This document shows positions 12,411 through 25,801 of a DNA stretch of 64,000 nucleotides, piece by piece. Position 1 is the first letter of the stretch. Each line of letters begins with the position of its first letter. The DNA comes from Serinus canaria (lineage: Eukaryota; Chordata; Aves; Passeriformes; Fringillidae), in the NCBI RefSeq assembly GCF_022539315.1, contig NC_066315.1, positions 124,531,374 through 124,595,373 on the forward strand, in the 5' to 3' direction. The notes under the pieces were generated by a model. The model was not told the DNA's origin. It did no database searches and was given only the letters and a program-made list of their open reading frames with translations. Both the position numbers and the translations under genes were made by a program.

Positions 12411-13049
12411 ATGCCTTAAAAATAATTTATTTTCATCAATTTGAGTTGCTTGGAAAAAAAATGGACAATGCTTCAAATATTACTAAAGATAGATAAATTG
12501 ATAAGTAAATAAGTTAAAGCAAGACCATCTACTTAGCCTGTCAAATTACCATGATGTTCAGGCCAAATGCTCTAATCTGCTCATATTTTATTTAGGTTTC
12601 TCTTTTTATGATGGATGTTACTTGCTTGACTTGCCAGCTTTGCTTCAGATTATTGCCTTAGAGGTATTTGGTGTTGTCAGGGTTGCTTTTGCTCTTTTCC
12701 CTACATAAACCCTGCAAGGTACCTTCTGCCTGAAAGGCAAAATTACTGAATCATTTGGGTTTATTGTAGGACCATCTGTAAAACACAAGTGAAGGTGGGC
12801 TGATACATCCCACACTCATCAGACTCATTACATATGCTCTCTCCTAGGAATAAATGTGGCCCACTTGAATTTGCAGACACCTGACAGAATAAGTATGGAT
12901 CTCATGGAGCTTTCAATTTGATGATAAGATTTCACAATTAATAAGCATAGGATTGCACATGTTTGATTTTTTTCTTTCTTATTGTAAGTACACAGTGCTG
13001 GATGTTTTTCTGAACCCTACCATAAATTTTTACTTATTAATTTTTTCCA

Positions 13050-13140
13050 TTTATTTGCCTTTGTGGCAGGTGCAATAAGTGTGGTTTATTGTCAATATTT
13101 ATTATTTGCATACAATTTTGATTATAAATCTACTACAAAA
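13050..13140. promoter_or_regulatory. Candidate enhancer-like block (inference only)
   Basis: A dense cluster of motifs resembling forkhead sites (GTTTATTGTCAATATTTATT) sits next to TATTTGCATA, an octamer/POU-like site. Such clusters are common in AT-rich DNA by chance. There is no proof of function here. Confidence 0.15.
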
Positions 13141-13495
13141 ATTATGATTGCCTCTATTCCTTAACTAAGGAGATGTTTTTAAGAATAGTGAGTGGGATTC
13201 ATGTCATTGTTATCAGCAAACAAGGCTTTTCCTTTTCCTGAATCATGAAAAAACTATGTCAGGCAGGTTGCAAACCTATTTTTCTGATGCTTGAAATTTT
13301 TTAGTAGTCCACATAAGAACATTGCCTGAGATTTAGAGAGTCTAATCAGTTATCTCTCTACAACATTACACTAAGGTAGTCACTTCAGCTGTTTTTTTAA
13401 AGTTGGCAAACAATGTAGAAAACTAAATAAATTTTCTCCATATTTTGGAGATCTCAACCACTGCTTCTGGGTAAGGGCTAGCAAATGGTCTACAA

Positions 13496-13539
13496 AAATT
13501 TTCTATCTAAGTGAATCAAATTTTCTATCAAAATGAATC
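13496..13539. repeat. 22-bp tandem duplication
   Basis: Copy 1 (13496-13517) and copy 2 (13518-13539) share AAATTTTCTATC and GAATC with three mismatches in the middle. Confidence 0.85.
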
Positions 13540-13735
13540 AAGTCCAGTTTTTATTAGAAATAACAACTACGGGAATTAAATAAAAGTCTGTAACATTATC
13601 TGACTGGTAAATAATTTCAACTAAAAAAACCCACAAAATTCTAGAACATTAATTTTCCCATTCAAAGTACATCTAGAGCTGATGCTTGATAATGTTTATT
13701 TTTTATATCCTCATACATATGTTTTCTTTAAATAA

Positions 13736-13752
13736 TTTTTTTTTTTTTTTTT
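13736..13752. repeat. Poly-T tract
   Basis: Seventeen consecutive T. No retroposed gene body was found next to it. Confidence 0.9.
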
Positions 13753-16700
13753 ATAGAAGGCATTTCTGGGTTACAAAGCTCCTTCACATAAAGATCAATA
13801 TCCCTTTTATGCCCACAGAATGTATTTTAGATTTGACAAGTCATTCTCATCAGCAAAACCACATTTGATTTCAGGGAGCTCAAGAATAAACCTTATTACA
13901 CCAAACACTCTCAGGTATGGTGTCACTTTACTGCACAAATGAAAAGGTGAGAAATGGTTGAAATCACACAGGAGCTGTAAAGCCTTTTGCACATCTTCAT
14001 GGCTTTTCTTCTTTGGAATAGCCATGCAACCTAGCTCTTTATGCCAGCAGTGAGGACAACCACACACAAACCCCTGAACACCTTGAAACTTCCCTGAGCC
14101 ATGTCTGGAGCCCAGAGCTCAGCCTCTGTGCACAGCCCTGTCCCTGATCATAAACCAAATGATACCACCATTGGGTGGAGGTAATCTTGCAGAATGCTTT
14201 TGAAGTTGGGTAGGGAAATTTAACATTTTAGAAGTATTTTGACATGATTAGACAAAAATAAGTGTAATTAGATCATCCATAAGAGTTAAAATGAATATTT
14301 GCCAAAGTAATTCTGGGTAAAAACATTTTAATGCACCTCTACTGCCAACTGTTTCATTTGACTGCATTTGATTCAGATCTTTACTTACAGAGAAGCAGCT
14401 TTAGACTTTTTTCATTCTTTATGACCTTTATATGTCATTTTTAATGAAAATTGACTACTGATCAACACATTCTTTCTGTACTGAGAGCTATAACTTCATA
14501 GGGCTCATATTTAAAGATGCTAAAGAGCTGTATGCTGGGAAGAAGGAACAAGGGTTGCCAATCAAGCTACATACTGACTGTTTTTAGTATAATGGATGAT
14601 TTGGAAATTGCCAAATATTATAGTAGACAGCTTGCTTGCATACTTGTGCAGTAAAACAGTTTTATAAATAAAACTTTTTTCCCCTAGATATTAAACATGG
14701 ATTTAAAGCTTAAGAAAATCAGGATTATTTTTAATATTATTGCATGTTTACAGAGAAGAGCTTTTTACCTCTATGAGAAGCACACTTGAAAAAAAGATAG
14801 CATGTATAGGCTTGGTGTGCTTTATACCAAACCTGTAGTTCAAATATCCTATTGTTTTTAGGTTATATCTCCACACAGCCATTAACCCAGAAGATGCTGC
14901 AGAAAGTTTCCTCTGAGAAGTTACTACAAGAAATATTTGGAGGGGTTTGTTTGGGTTTTTGGGTTTGGAGTTGTTTGTTTTTCTGTTTGTTTTTATTGTA
15001 AACCACTCACTTAAGATGAGGCTTTTCTGCAGAATTCTAAGAACTGCAATGAAGCCTTCCCTATAATGGTCATCCTGGATCTAGATGGGGTCTCTTCTAC
15101 CATCCCCCTTTCCCATTTTGTCTAAAACAGGAGACACATTTTTGGAAAAAGTTATTCACACTACAAAGCACCAGAGTCTACAGTTTACAGCACTGACCTG
15201 GATTAAGTCCTGGATGAGGGTGATACAGGAGAGACCTGAATCTGGTTTTCTCAGTCTTTAAATGAATGCCCTAATTACGAGGCTGTAAGATTTTCTGCCG
15301 TCAGAATTGCTCCTCTTTGTAGAGTGAAAATGAGTGATGGATCTCTATTAAAGACTTTGAAATGCAAACTTTTTTTTCAGTATTGAAAAGGAATGATATT
15401 TTTCAGTCAATAGGAAAAAAAAACCCCAAAATGAAATAAAATAGCAACAGCAAAATACCACAACTTCTAATATGACAGAAAGGTTAAAGAAATTACCTTG
15501 TTTTCTTCTCTATCACAAAATTTCAGTATCATTCATTGGAAGGTTTTAAGTTCTTTTTGATGTGCTTTGATTGTGTATGTGTCTTGGTTTGGTATTACAG
15601 TTCAGCATTTGAATGAAAGACCATTAAAATATTGTCCTGTTTTGAACTTCCATTTCTTTGAATAGATTCCCAGCATCTTGAAGAGGTAGGGCAAATTTAG
15701 AAATAGAAATAGTCAGCTGATACACTTAAAAGGAGGAAAAGAAAACAAAAAACTTCACACTTACCCGGAGAGAGGACTGGAATAAAAAGAGAGTCTGGAC
15801 AGATTCTTAAACATCCATGCCTTTTATTTGGAGGATACTGTATTTATTTAACTTTCTAAAACTGTGGTTATAATGGCAGAAATAGCTGCTTAGAACTTGG
15901 CCATGTATTTGACTTTGGTGAGTCCATCTTCTTACCAGCTTTTCTAGTCAGGAACTGCATATATCTCTTTCCATGGAAGCAATCTTTATACCTGTTTCAT
16001 CTTTTATTAATATTTTTATTCTGATTTCTAGCTTTAGGAATCAGAAATAGTGGGGGGATGAGTGGGAGTGGATTGGTTGGTTGGTTTGTTGGATTTTGGC
16101 TTGGTTTGGGGTATTTTAATGAAAAAAATGAAGCTATCAGAAAATTAGTTTGATACTTAGGGCTTACAAGGATAGTTGCTCTGTCTCCTTTCCCCCCCTA
16201 TTTTTAACCCAACACATTGCCTTTGGTTATTAACTTTCTAAAAATTCATTATCACATAGTCTGCACTGTTGGTATAGAACTGTACAAAATTGCAGCTCAA
16301 AGTGAATTACTAATTTTTTGTGAGATTTCCTTAGTTTTTAATTCAAGAGTTCTTTTGAACAGGGAGGAATTTAGGTTTATGAGGATCTGAACTAAGTTTA
16401 CTACTCAGGGTTTACTACTCAGCTCAAGACTTTTAGTGTTCCTTGGACAGGTGAGGATGGACAGTATTTCTTTCTCTCATTCATGTGTAGGCATGTATGA
16501 GCCCACCATTTTACATCTTTTATAAAGAATAACTGCAGCCTCAAGAGAAGACAAAGTTCTCTTGTGGCACTGATAGCAATAGCTTTAACCAGGAAATAAA
16601 GCAATACAGGTCTTACTCACTGTCTCATCCTGGCCTCTTACTCATTTCACCCATGAATATGTTGCTTTCCAGGTTTTCTTTGTTGCCAGGTGCAGAGTCT

Positions 16701-17599
16701 GATATCACTTAAAAAGAAGAGCAAAACAAAACAAAAAAAAAACCAAACCAAATAGGAAATTATATTTTTTCCTTGTCATTAAATTAGCTGTGCTAAAATT
16801 CCTTTTAGCATTTTTTGCTCTGTGCCTCTTAAAATTTATGTATAGATATGAAGATAACCAATCTACACATATATACAATGCAGCATTAGTATATTGAATT
16901 TCTCTATGCTTATATATTACTTTTACAATTCTATTACTTGAAATTCCATTACTTAGATTGTAAACCTGGGTGACTAGAGGTAAGACTCATGAAATATAAA
17001 TTTATGGCAGGAAATAAGAAAAATCACCCAGCCAGACCCTAGTAGTATATAGGATATTATTTTAAAGCATGTTTTAAGTGATGTTCGTAATTTATTTTTA
17101 TTAAGTATTAGATGTTAGGCTTGTAAAAAATTAATACAGATAGGACTTCAACAGCCATGGAGGTTAATCATAAGCTTCATATTTACCTTTATCTTAACTG
17201 AAATAATTTTAAATAAATGTTTTTCTGCATCTTCAATTCTATGGCTTTTCCACTTTCCTTTTGTACCCCAGAACAGGAGAACTGTATGGTGAAAAATATA
17301 TGCTAATGGTGCATGGGGTGAGCATTAAGGAATAGTTTCCTTAAATTTTTTTATGTGTGCTTGATTATTGACTTGCCTTTGCTAAAGTGTTTCCATGGCT
17401 GCTGTTCATAGAATTTGATTAACATTCCCTAGCATAAGTGCTTTTGCTTACAAGGCATTTTTAACTAAGAATTTTGCTGATCTCTTTATATTTATGCAAA
17501 ATATATTGCAAGGAAGTCTAAAAAAATAGATATTGGAAACTAGGTAACATTTTAGGATAATTTATTTTAATTGCAAAATTACCAAAGAACTCTTGTAAA

Positions 17600-17880
17600 T
17601 TAAGTTACATATCACCTGTAACTGTAAAGTGAATTAATTTGTCATGATTAATGACAGTGAAAACCACATGAATTAATGACTGATCATCTACTTTAGAATG
17701 TTTTTAAACTAAGGCAATATCATGCCTATTGACTAATTCTGAATTACATTTTAAGTTCTAAAGAAGGGTAAGGTCATTAACAAATGACTGAAAGCCAAAT
17801 GAATTAGATATTAAGTGTCTGGCCAAATGAGCAGCCAGTCAATTTATTGGGAAAGGTCACTTTAAAAACTCAGTTGCAGC
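17600..17880. promoter_or_regulatory. Candidate conserved regulatory block rich in homeodomain sites (inference)
   Basis: The block repeats ATTAAT-type homeodomain cores. The nine-base word ATTAATGAC occurs exactly twice, at 17647-17655 and 17672-17680, 25 bp apart. The first copy is followed by AG, making a TGACAG-like MEIS/TGIF site. GTCAT...ATGAC at 17641-17655 is a short inverted repeat. More AATTA/ATTAA cores follow at about 17670-17810. Developmental enhancers in gene deserts often look like this, but AT richness alone can produce it. Confidence 0.25.
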
Positions 17881-19637
17881 TTTCAGACCTCATCAACAGC
17901 TTATACATCATAGGTGTCCCACTAAGCTATTGTATTAAATGGTTTACATTCAGGATATCCCTTTACTAGAGACAGAGGAATGCTTTCCTGTCCTGATGAG
18001 GAGGTCTGCTGTTCAGCTCATTTCACTGCTCCTGATGTGGCCAGGAAACTTCTTGATTCTGCCATCACTGAGTCTGCTTGAAGATCTTGTAACAGCACTG
18101 AGCTATCTGCACAGATGTGCAGCAGGGGCTACAGAACAGTGTGACAGCACTGAGGAGTAACAGGGAAAGTATAGCAAAAGACACTGGGTCAAACTTGGAG
18201 TAGTGACAGAGGGGCTTTACACAAGTGGATATGTCCTCTATTAGAGTCAAGGGTTTAAGGGCAACCAAAGTTGAGTCTTTACCTTATCCAACTCCTCTAT
18301 TTAACAGAAATTCCTCACTAAACACACTAAGCACTGATTAGGTAAAAAAAAACCCCAAATAAACAAATCAGCATCCTTTGAGCTCTTAGAAAGATTCATT
18401 AGCTTAGAAGTATGTTTTCTGTAACACAAAATCTTAAACTATACTGAGTCAGAATTGAGGAAGTATTTAATTAGTGAACTTTCAGACTTAGTTCCACATG
18501 CCAAACTGTTTCTTCCTAAGTCACATAACAGGCTTCATCTTCATCACTGCATTATATAAATAGCTATGTGCCAATAGTTATTATCAAAACAGAGAATCTG
18601 AAGAGAAGACAGTTTGAACTAGCTTAAACATATCACAAGGTGGGAAAGTATCACAAGAGCATGTCTAGTTCAGTACAAAAAGGTTTATAAAAGATACCAG
18701 AGGATCCTATTTCAAATCTCTGCATCTGCTGTGTCAAAGAATAGGCTCTTAAATTTTGATCCTTAATCAGTTTAAATGAGTCTCAGAGAAAACTGTAAAC
18801 TAGTTCTTGAACCTTTCAGCTCTACATGTACACTTTTTCTGAAAGCAGATGAATAAAATCTCCATTGAAATAAATTTTAAAAAAATTTGCAACCCAGACT
18901 GTATTTGGATTGAAGGGAAATTTAAACATGAGTATTTATCTTATTAGGCTGCAGCAGCTACTTGGGTGACTTGTTATATTAGCAAGAGTTGCTTCTCTTG
19001 CTTAATAAATCTTAAAAACAAGCCCTGCAGATATTTTTTGTAGTTAAGTAAAGATATATTCCAGATATTGTTGAACAAGAGGAATTACACCTATTAGAAC
19101 TAGATTAATGCCATGACAACGAGAACTGGATTAATATCTTGTGTTCAATGGTGAAACTTCTGAGCTCTTTTGGTCCTGAATAGCCAGAAAAGCAAAGGAC
19201 AAAAACTGGTTTCTGCCAAGTTAATTGTCATTGCAAGTTAAACATTAGAGTTTATAGAAGGATAATCCAACATATTTGTTTCCAGCATATAATTTTCTTG
19301 GTTTGCTTTGTTCTCCCCAGTAAGTGGAGAACATTTACTGGGGAGAAAAAGGGCTACTGCCCCTTTTTTCTGATTATCATCTCTCACCAATTTGCAGTAC
19401 ATTTTCAGATTTGGAATGCTTAAAGGTCTGTGGAAACTATGTACAAGTACTTGGGACTTCCTGCTCAATTTAGATTGAAACACATGTAAATATCTTTACA
19501 AGATGCAGAATATTTCTGAAAAGAAAGGGAAACTTGAACTTCTTTTCAGAAGAACCCATCATCCTTTATCACAGTGGCAGATTTTTTGTGCTGTTCCAGG
19601 CAGTTATTCCAGTCTATAATTAGTTACTTCCTTGCAG

Positions 19638-19766
19638 CTGCAGCTATGGATGTATGTGCTGCTTTTGCACACAGATGTGGGGAAATGGCTCAGTCAGTAC
19701 CAGGCTTTCCCTTCCAGCACTGGGTTCTCCTCTCCAGCAGGAGGAAGGGTCATGCTTATCACATAG
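19638..19766 (+). other. Candidate small exon, unknown product
   Basis: An acceptor TTACTTCCTTGCAG precedes 19638 and a donor CATAG|GTAAAT follows 19766. The 129 bases (43 codons) between are open in the frame that reads AAAMDVCAAFAHRCG. No family is recognised and no partner exons are seen, so chance or a non-coding exon is at least as likely. Confidence 0.12.
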
Positions 19767-19936
19767 GTAAATAACAGAGAGAGCTCTCTTCCATGATAGA
19801 TACAGACTTGGACATCTGCTCCTTCCTATTAATCAGTCATGGGGGCTGATAGGGAAGTTTGTGACAGGCCAATGCAAGCTGATGACTGAGAGAGGTGCAA
19901 GTGAGTTCTACAGCCTGAAATATGCTGACTGTTTCA

Positions 19937-19967
19937 GGGGGAGAGAGAGAGAGAGAAAGAGAGAAAG
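19937..19967. repeat. (GA)n microsatellite
   Basis: A purine run GGGGAGAGAGAGAGAGAGA followed by imperfect GAAAGA units. Confidence 0.9.
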
Positions 19968-20031
19968 ATGTGCCCAAATATTTGATAGATGAGGGAAAAT
20001 AAAATACAGGAATATGTTCAAATATTACCAG

Positions 20032-20123
20032 TTTCAAGGCTTTTCAGCAACCTCTAATAGCTCAGTTTGGGTATTAATATTTTCAAGGCTTTTCAGCAAC
20101 CTCTAATAGCTGAGTTTGGGTAT
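20032..20123. repeat. 49-bp tandem duplication
   Basis: A 49-bp unit (20032-20080) is followed directly by a second copy (20081-20123). The first 43 bases match with one substitution (CTCAG versus CTGAG). The high identity points to a recent event. Confidence 0.95.
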
Positions 20124-23100
20124 AAGTCTGAAGGCAAACACCAGTGCTGTCTAGGGTACAGAGTTTTGAAACTCTTCCCACCAGTTTATAGTGTGTATTT
20201 CCTCAGTCATATCCATCTCACTTTCCTTACTTGCTGAAGTTTCTTATAATTATTTTCTTAATAGTGGATTGTGGCGTGTGAATATGGCATAATTTGAAGG
20301 GAAGTATGGTAAAGTATCAGCTCCTAGGAGCCCTCATACAGCAAAGAAATTATGGCTGTGAGTTTCTCTCCTTTTTGGGATCCTCCATAGGCTTATTTGA
20401 ACACACAAAGGGTTATTCACATTTATGTCATCTTCAGGTGGAATCTGTTTGCCTGAAGTGGTTTCAAGAAAAAGGATACTATTTTTTTTCTCTATTTCAT
20501 CAAAAAGTATAATAAAAGGATGACTCTGTGGGAAGTGTTGTGTAATTTACTGCTCCTTGTTCACTGTTATAAGTGGGAGTGGTTATATTTGATTTGAAGT
20601 TTTCTAGTTTGTCTCAATCATAGCATACATGGGGGTTTTGTGATAGACTGGTTTCTAATGGCATCCCAGTGAAGCCTACTAAATTTAATGTCCTGACCAA
20701 CTTGTGAGGGTTCTCCTGTTAATGGCCACACTCTCACCTGGGGTAAGTGTAATGCTGTTTCTTAACTTGGCTGATGCCAAGACACAATCTTAAATGCTGT
20801 TATTTTTCAGAAAACACATAAAAGGAAATGATGTTTGACTGAAAAGCCTGAGACCTACAGATACTTAGGGTTCCTATTGTCTGTTTGCTCAACCTTGTTT
20901 ATGAGCAAAAATCCCTACACATCTTGTTTATGAAGACAAGAACTTCTTGTTAGTATAACTGAACAGCAATCTTAACAATCTAATCATAGTATCATTTGTT
21001 TGTTTCACACCTTTGTCATTTCTTTGGCGGGTTGCAACTCTATATTACATACAAATGTACCACATGGCTACCTTTAAAATACTTTAAACACCATTTCTTC
21101 ATTTCTTTGCTCTCTTTGTTCCCCCTAAAATCAGATTTGAGCAGCTCCAGGTGTATATTTCTTAATCTGGCCGTTGCTGAGGTTGTGCCCCATCTCATAA
21201 TACTATGCCTACAGTATTCTGTATATTCTGCATAACTTCCTAAGCCACCACTTCTCAAAGCCTCTCTTATCTTATGCAGCCTACATTAACCAATAACTGC
21301 TTCATTTCTCTAGTCCTAGGTATCTTGTTCTACACACAGGAACTATTTCATTCTTTTAACTGCATAAAAAAATGGTTGGGCCATACAGAAGTAAACAGAA
21401 GTAAAACAAAAAAGGGTCAATAGGAAAGGTAAAAAAAAATTAGAAAAATAAAATACTAACTTATGTTAGAGCTCAGCCAAATGAAATAACATGCAGTGAG
21501 GTTGAGACAACTGCAGAGAGTTAGCCTGACAGCCCCAGTTCTGAGGCCTGTTAAACTCAGTACCTTCAGCTTTAAGTTTTTATTCCACATGACATAGAAT
21601 TTGGGAATGTACAGACATTACCTTTCTGTGCTTCTTTTTCTCTGTTGAGGGCATTGTAACTCACACTGTCCTATGTTCCTGTCTGGAGTCAAGTGTTACC
21701 AACATCAGAATAGAAAGTTCCAGGAATGATTTTTATTCACTTTTTTACAAAATCTGCATTTGGAATGGAGGGAGGGATATATCCATGCCTAAAACAAAAG
21801 TCTTTCAGAGCCTGGCTCTGTGCAAACCACAACATAAATATGTGCATGTAAAACAAATCTCAAAGAAGTGCTACTTAAGTAACCTTTCCGTTTGCTGTTG
21901 CTCCAAAGGTGTCTTGATATCAAGAATTTGATCAGGTACTCACTTTTCATAATAATAAGCTCCCTGATGATAGACACAGGAAGTTACTTTCCCCAAAATA
22001 ACCTTAGGCATGGAAGCTGCATTCTTTTTTCTGAGTGAACAAGCTGGGTTTTGTATATTGCTGCTGGACAAGGGTTAAAATGAATCTAAGCCAAGGGCAG
22101 AAGGCTTCTTGCAGTCACAAGTAAGATAACAAGTAAGAGGGGCTAGTAATACATGTAAAGTCCCAAACATAAACCCCATTTTTAAATCTTTATTGTCATA
22201 TTTAAGGAAATGGCAATTGTTATAGTTTTGTTAACTGCATTCATAAGGAGAACTTATTTGGTAGTCAGGATGAAAATTATTTCCCAGATTTTAAAAGGTG
22301 TCTCCACAACATACTTCTGTTCCCCACTCTCTCTTACCTATTGCTCAAAATTTAGCAGACTTTAGACTTTAGAAAAGGGATCTCTTTTTATTTAATTTTA
22401 AAGTTTCATCTATATTAAGAAGCATTTGGCAAAATAGCAATGGAGCACTAACCAATGCAGTTGGCACTATATTTACTGTATTTTCTGTGTCTGAGATTTG
22501 GGGATTGACTCCAGCCAAAATTTAGTTTGCCCTGACCACACATGATTGATACCATCTGAAGGACTCCTCTTTTGTTCCGCCTCTGTCCTCATTAGGTATG
22601 GGAAAACATTTGGTGCATGCTTGGAGCAGAGCTCACGTTTCAGTTTTCTCCCAAAGAGACTTGGTTACCATGAACAAAAACCAGTCTCTGGTCTGAGCCA
22701 CCGCATGCTAAGTGGGGACAGTCACTCTGAAACTGAACCTAACACAGCTGCAGCCAGAAATCCTCTGCATTGTAGAAGATAAGAAAGCCTAAAATTTAAA
22801 GCAGTAACAAATGTTTGTTTCACCATCCTTATGTTTAATCATCTGAGTTTTTTCTTTCGAAGAGGCTGTCAAGAAGAGAGACATTCGTGCTGTCTGCAGC
22901 TCCCCAGGCAGCATCCTGTACTGACACAGAGCACTTTGGCTACCTCGACTTCCAGTTCAAAGCAACTTCACCTGCTGCAAGCTTACTGCTTCCTAACAGC
23001 TCATTTGTCAGGAAAAGCTCATGCTCAGCTTATTAGCAGCCCATTTTTACGGTCATTATCCATGCTTCCCCAACATCTGGCTAAGTGTTGTACTCCAGAT

Positions 23101-25785
23101 TGTGGCTGTTCTGGGAAGTAGTTTTAGCAACTTAAAAGGCTGTTTAAGTCATGCTTATAATCCTCCCTCTGTCTCTGATCTGTGGGGTGATTCTGGGGAA
23201 GAGGCTGTCTCACTTCTACCTTTTGCATGCCCTTAGTTGACCCTGAACTACTCTGAGTAAGGACCATCATTTCATTTGTTCACCTGACCTAGCTAAGCGG
23301 GTAGTCAACCTCAGATGAAAACAATTTTTTGGTGACAATTGCCTAGCAATACAGTTGTCCTATTGTCTCTGCATAAGTGGTTCTGTAGTGCCTTAGATGA
23401 TTTTGTAATGAACTGGAAAGGCTTTATTCAATGTGTGTTCCTCATGCATACCGCAGCTAGCAAATAACTTTCTCATGAAGAAAATATTCTGCAGAATTAC
23501 AACCAAGTTCAAATTTTAATTCTGGATAAAAACTTTACCAGAATGCCTGAATATCAATTCTATCATAAGCAATATAATTGGTTTTTATGTATATTTTAAA
23601 AAGAAAGAGATAAAATATTGTTTAAATGATGAACAATTTATTTGTCTTCCCAGGAAAAGGGTATCTTAATTTTCTGAATTCTTTGAATATGTAGTCTCTC
23701 TTATTTCTATTTCCTACAATTTAACCTGGGTTTGGCTTTCATTTAAAGATTTTCTTCTCTTTTTGATTAAGAAGATGGGGTGTTAATTTATGCAGGTAGC
23801 AAAATACCCATCTGCTTGTTAGGATTTCCAAACTGCCCAATAATGCTTTGTCATTTCCCACCCATCAGTTCTTGGAAATGGTCCTCCTCCAAATGACAGT
23901 ACAGCAGAAAAAATGTGATTGAAGTCACTCGACTCACTGAACGCATCTGAGTCTACCAGCAAGATGCATCTGAACAGTCCAAACACTAAACAACTGCCAA
24001 TTGAGACACTGATTGGCACAGCTAGCAATGATTTCTGGCCAACCTGCTTTCTGACAGCCACAAACTAGCTTTCCTCTCTTGATTCTCTTGCCTTCCTTGT
24101 CGTCTTGCTTACTGAACTTTGGGTTGTACATAACAGCTGACAGATGTTTTCCCAGGGGTGATAAAAATGCCCTAGCTCAGTCATTGTCTGACAGTTTTCA
24201 GGCTGTCCCACACCAAGGGAGTGATAGATGGGGTAATAGGCAAGTAGGCAAGCAGTTACACTTGGCACAATTGCAGGCTTTTCTGGAGGGGAGGAAACAG
24301 TCAATCTCAGGATTGCACTCTGCCTGACACTATCCAACTATTTGCAAAGTGCATTCAGAATGTTCAGACAAGGAATAGGGTTGACTGGCAAAAGCTGAGC
24401 AGAAAAGGCTAAATGTCAGGCTCTTTGTGGGTGCTCTGTAAGATCCTGGCAGATGAGATAAAGTCTGGAATGCAGAATGACAAGAGAGTGATGTAAGCCA
24501 GAAAGCAGGATGGTGGTAATGCTGCAAAGGGTTATTTTAAAAAACTTTTTACATTGCTATTATTTACATTGTTGAATTTTATTAAAAGCATTAAGGACTT
24601 TTGCAATTTTTACAGAATAGGACCTGTACAGTTGGTTCTCTTTATGGATGATTTTCAGGCTTTTTAAACTCAGAAAAAGTGATTTCAACACCAGTTCAGT
24701 GCTAGGAGAAATCTGAGTGCATGAGTGGGCCACATTTTATAGTAACATGAAGAAAATGCACAGGAGATGTGATATATTCACGAGTCTGAAAGCACGATCT
24801 CCCACAGCACACTTATATATATCCAGACTGGTGACATCTGCATAAACAAGGTATAAAGTGGGTGGAAAATTGCCTAAACTGCCTGGCTCAAAGGATGCTG
24901 AACAGTGGTACAAAGTTCAACTGCTGCTTGGTTACTATTGATGTATCTCAGGAATCCATAGGGTTCATGCTCTTAGTTTTGACACCATTGGAGTGGAGTG
25001 TCCTCTCAGAAGCCTGCAGGTGGCCCAGAACTGCTGATCTGGGATGGCTGACTCACTGCAGGCTGGAGCTGATATTCTGGTGGGCATGGACAACATGGAT
25101 GCAATGTCCCAGCAGAAGCCTCATGGCTGAACAAGGCACCAGGCAGAGTAAATGCTTTTATGTTACATTACAACTGAAACTGTTGGGCTGGTTTTCAGAA
25201 GCCTTAGGCAGACTTGTCATACCAACAAATCTACTGATAGGAACACAAGCACCCTTTCTTTCTTATCTTGTTTCCAGGTTGTAATTTTTATCCTATAGAT
25301 TTTGCTGTAATATTACCTTCAAACATTTTGACTTTATTTATAGACCTTTAAGTTGAAAGAGCATCAGAAATAGAGAAGAAATAAAAAATAGAATAAGAAA
25401 TTAACACTTGTAGGACTAATAATTTAGAGATTTTCTCCCTAAAAGAATAAACCTTACTCATTATTATAATCCCATGAATTTCAGTGACTTTCACTAGGAG
25501 TGGAAGATGGTAGTATTAGGATGAATAGATGAAAAGATGGTATAATCCTATAATTTGAAATAAGACACAAATTGGTAGTCTGGTTTCTAGGATGCAGAAC
25601 AGAAATACTTCACCTAACACAGTGTGAATACCCGACAATTACCTCACTTTTGAAGTTTGAGACAAGAGTGAGGAATTCCACTGGTTATCATTCTTGCCCA
25701 AATAACTTCAATAGCAGTTAGAATTTAAAATTTCTGAGAAGGCACAGCCTTACCTATTAATTAGATTTTGTAAGATGTGGTTTGG

Positions 25786-25801
25786 TTTTTTTTTTTTTTT
25801 T
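25786..25801. repeat. Poly-T tract
   Basis: Sixteen T in a row, with no recognisable retroposon next to it. Confidence 0.9.

Larger units (their letters stand above)
12411..17599. other. Gene-free AT-rich sequence
   Basis: No supported exon. It holds a poly-T tract at 13736-13752, a 22-bp tandem duplication at 13496-13539, and GTTT/GGTT-rich low-complexity patches at about 14944-15000 and 16058-16122. Confidence 0.5.
17881..25785. other. Gene-free sequence with many short open frames
   Basis: No exon family is recognisable. The sub-stretches 22540-23240 and 23800-24530 are somewhat GC-richer and carry overlapping 60-96-codon frames on both strands. The frame at 24862-25284 (140 codons) has no family resemblance. 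None has codon or splice support that I would trust. Confidence 0.45.

Noticed and set aside
13736..13752. Poly-T tracts (also 25786-25801, 1950-1963) as tails of antisense retrogenes
   Set aside because: No gene body, target duplication or repeat text was found on the expected side. CR1 elements do not end in poly-A.
24862..25284. 140-codon plus-strand frame
   Set aside because: No recognisable domain, no partner exons, and ordinary composition for a chance frame in a slightly GC-richer stretch.
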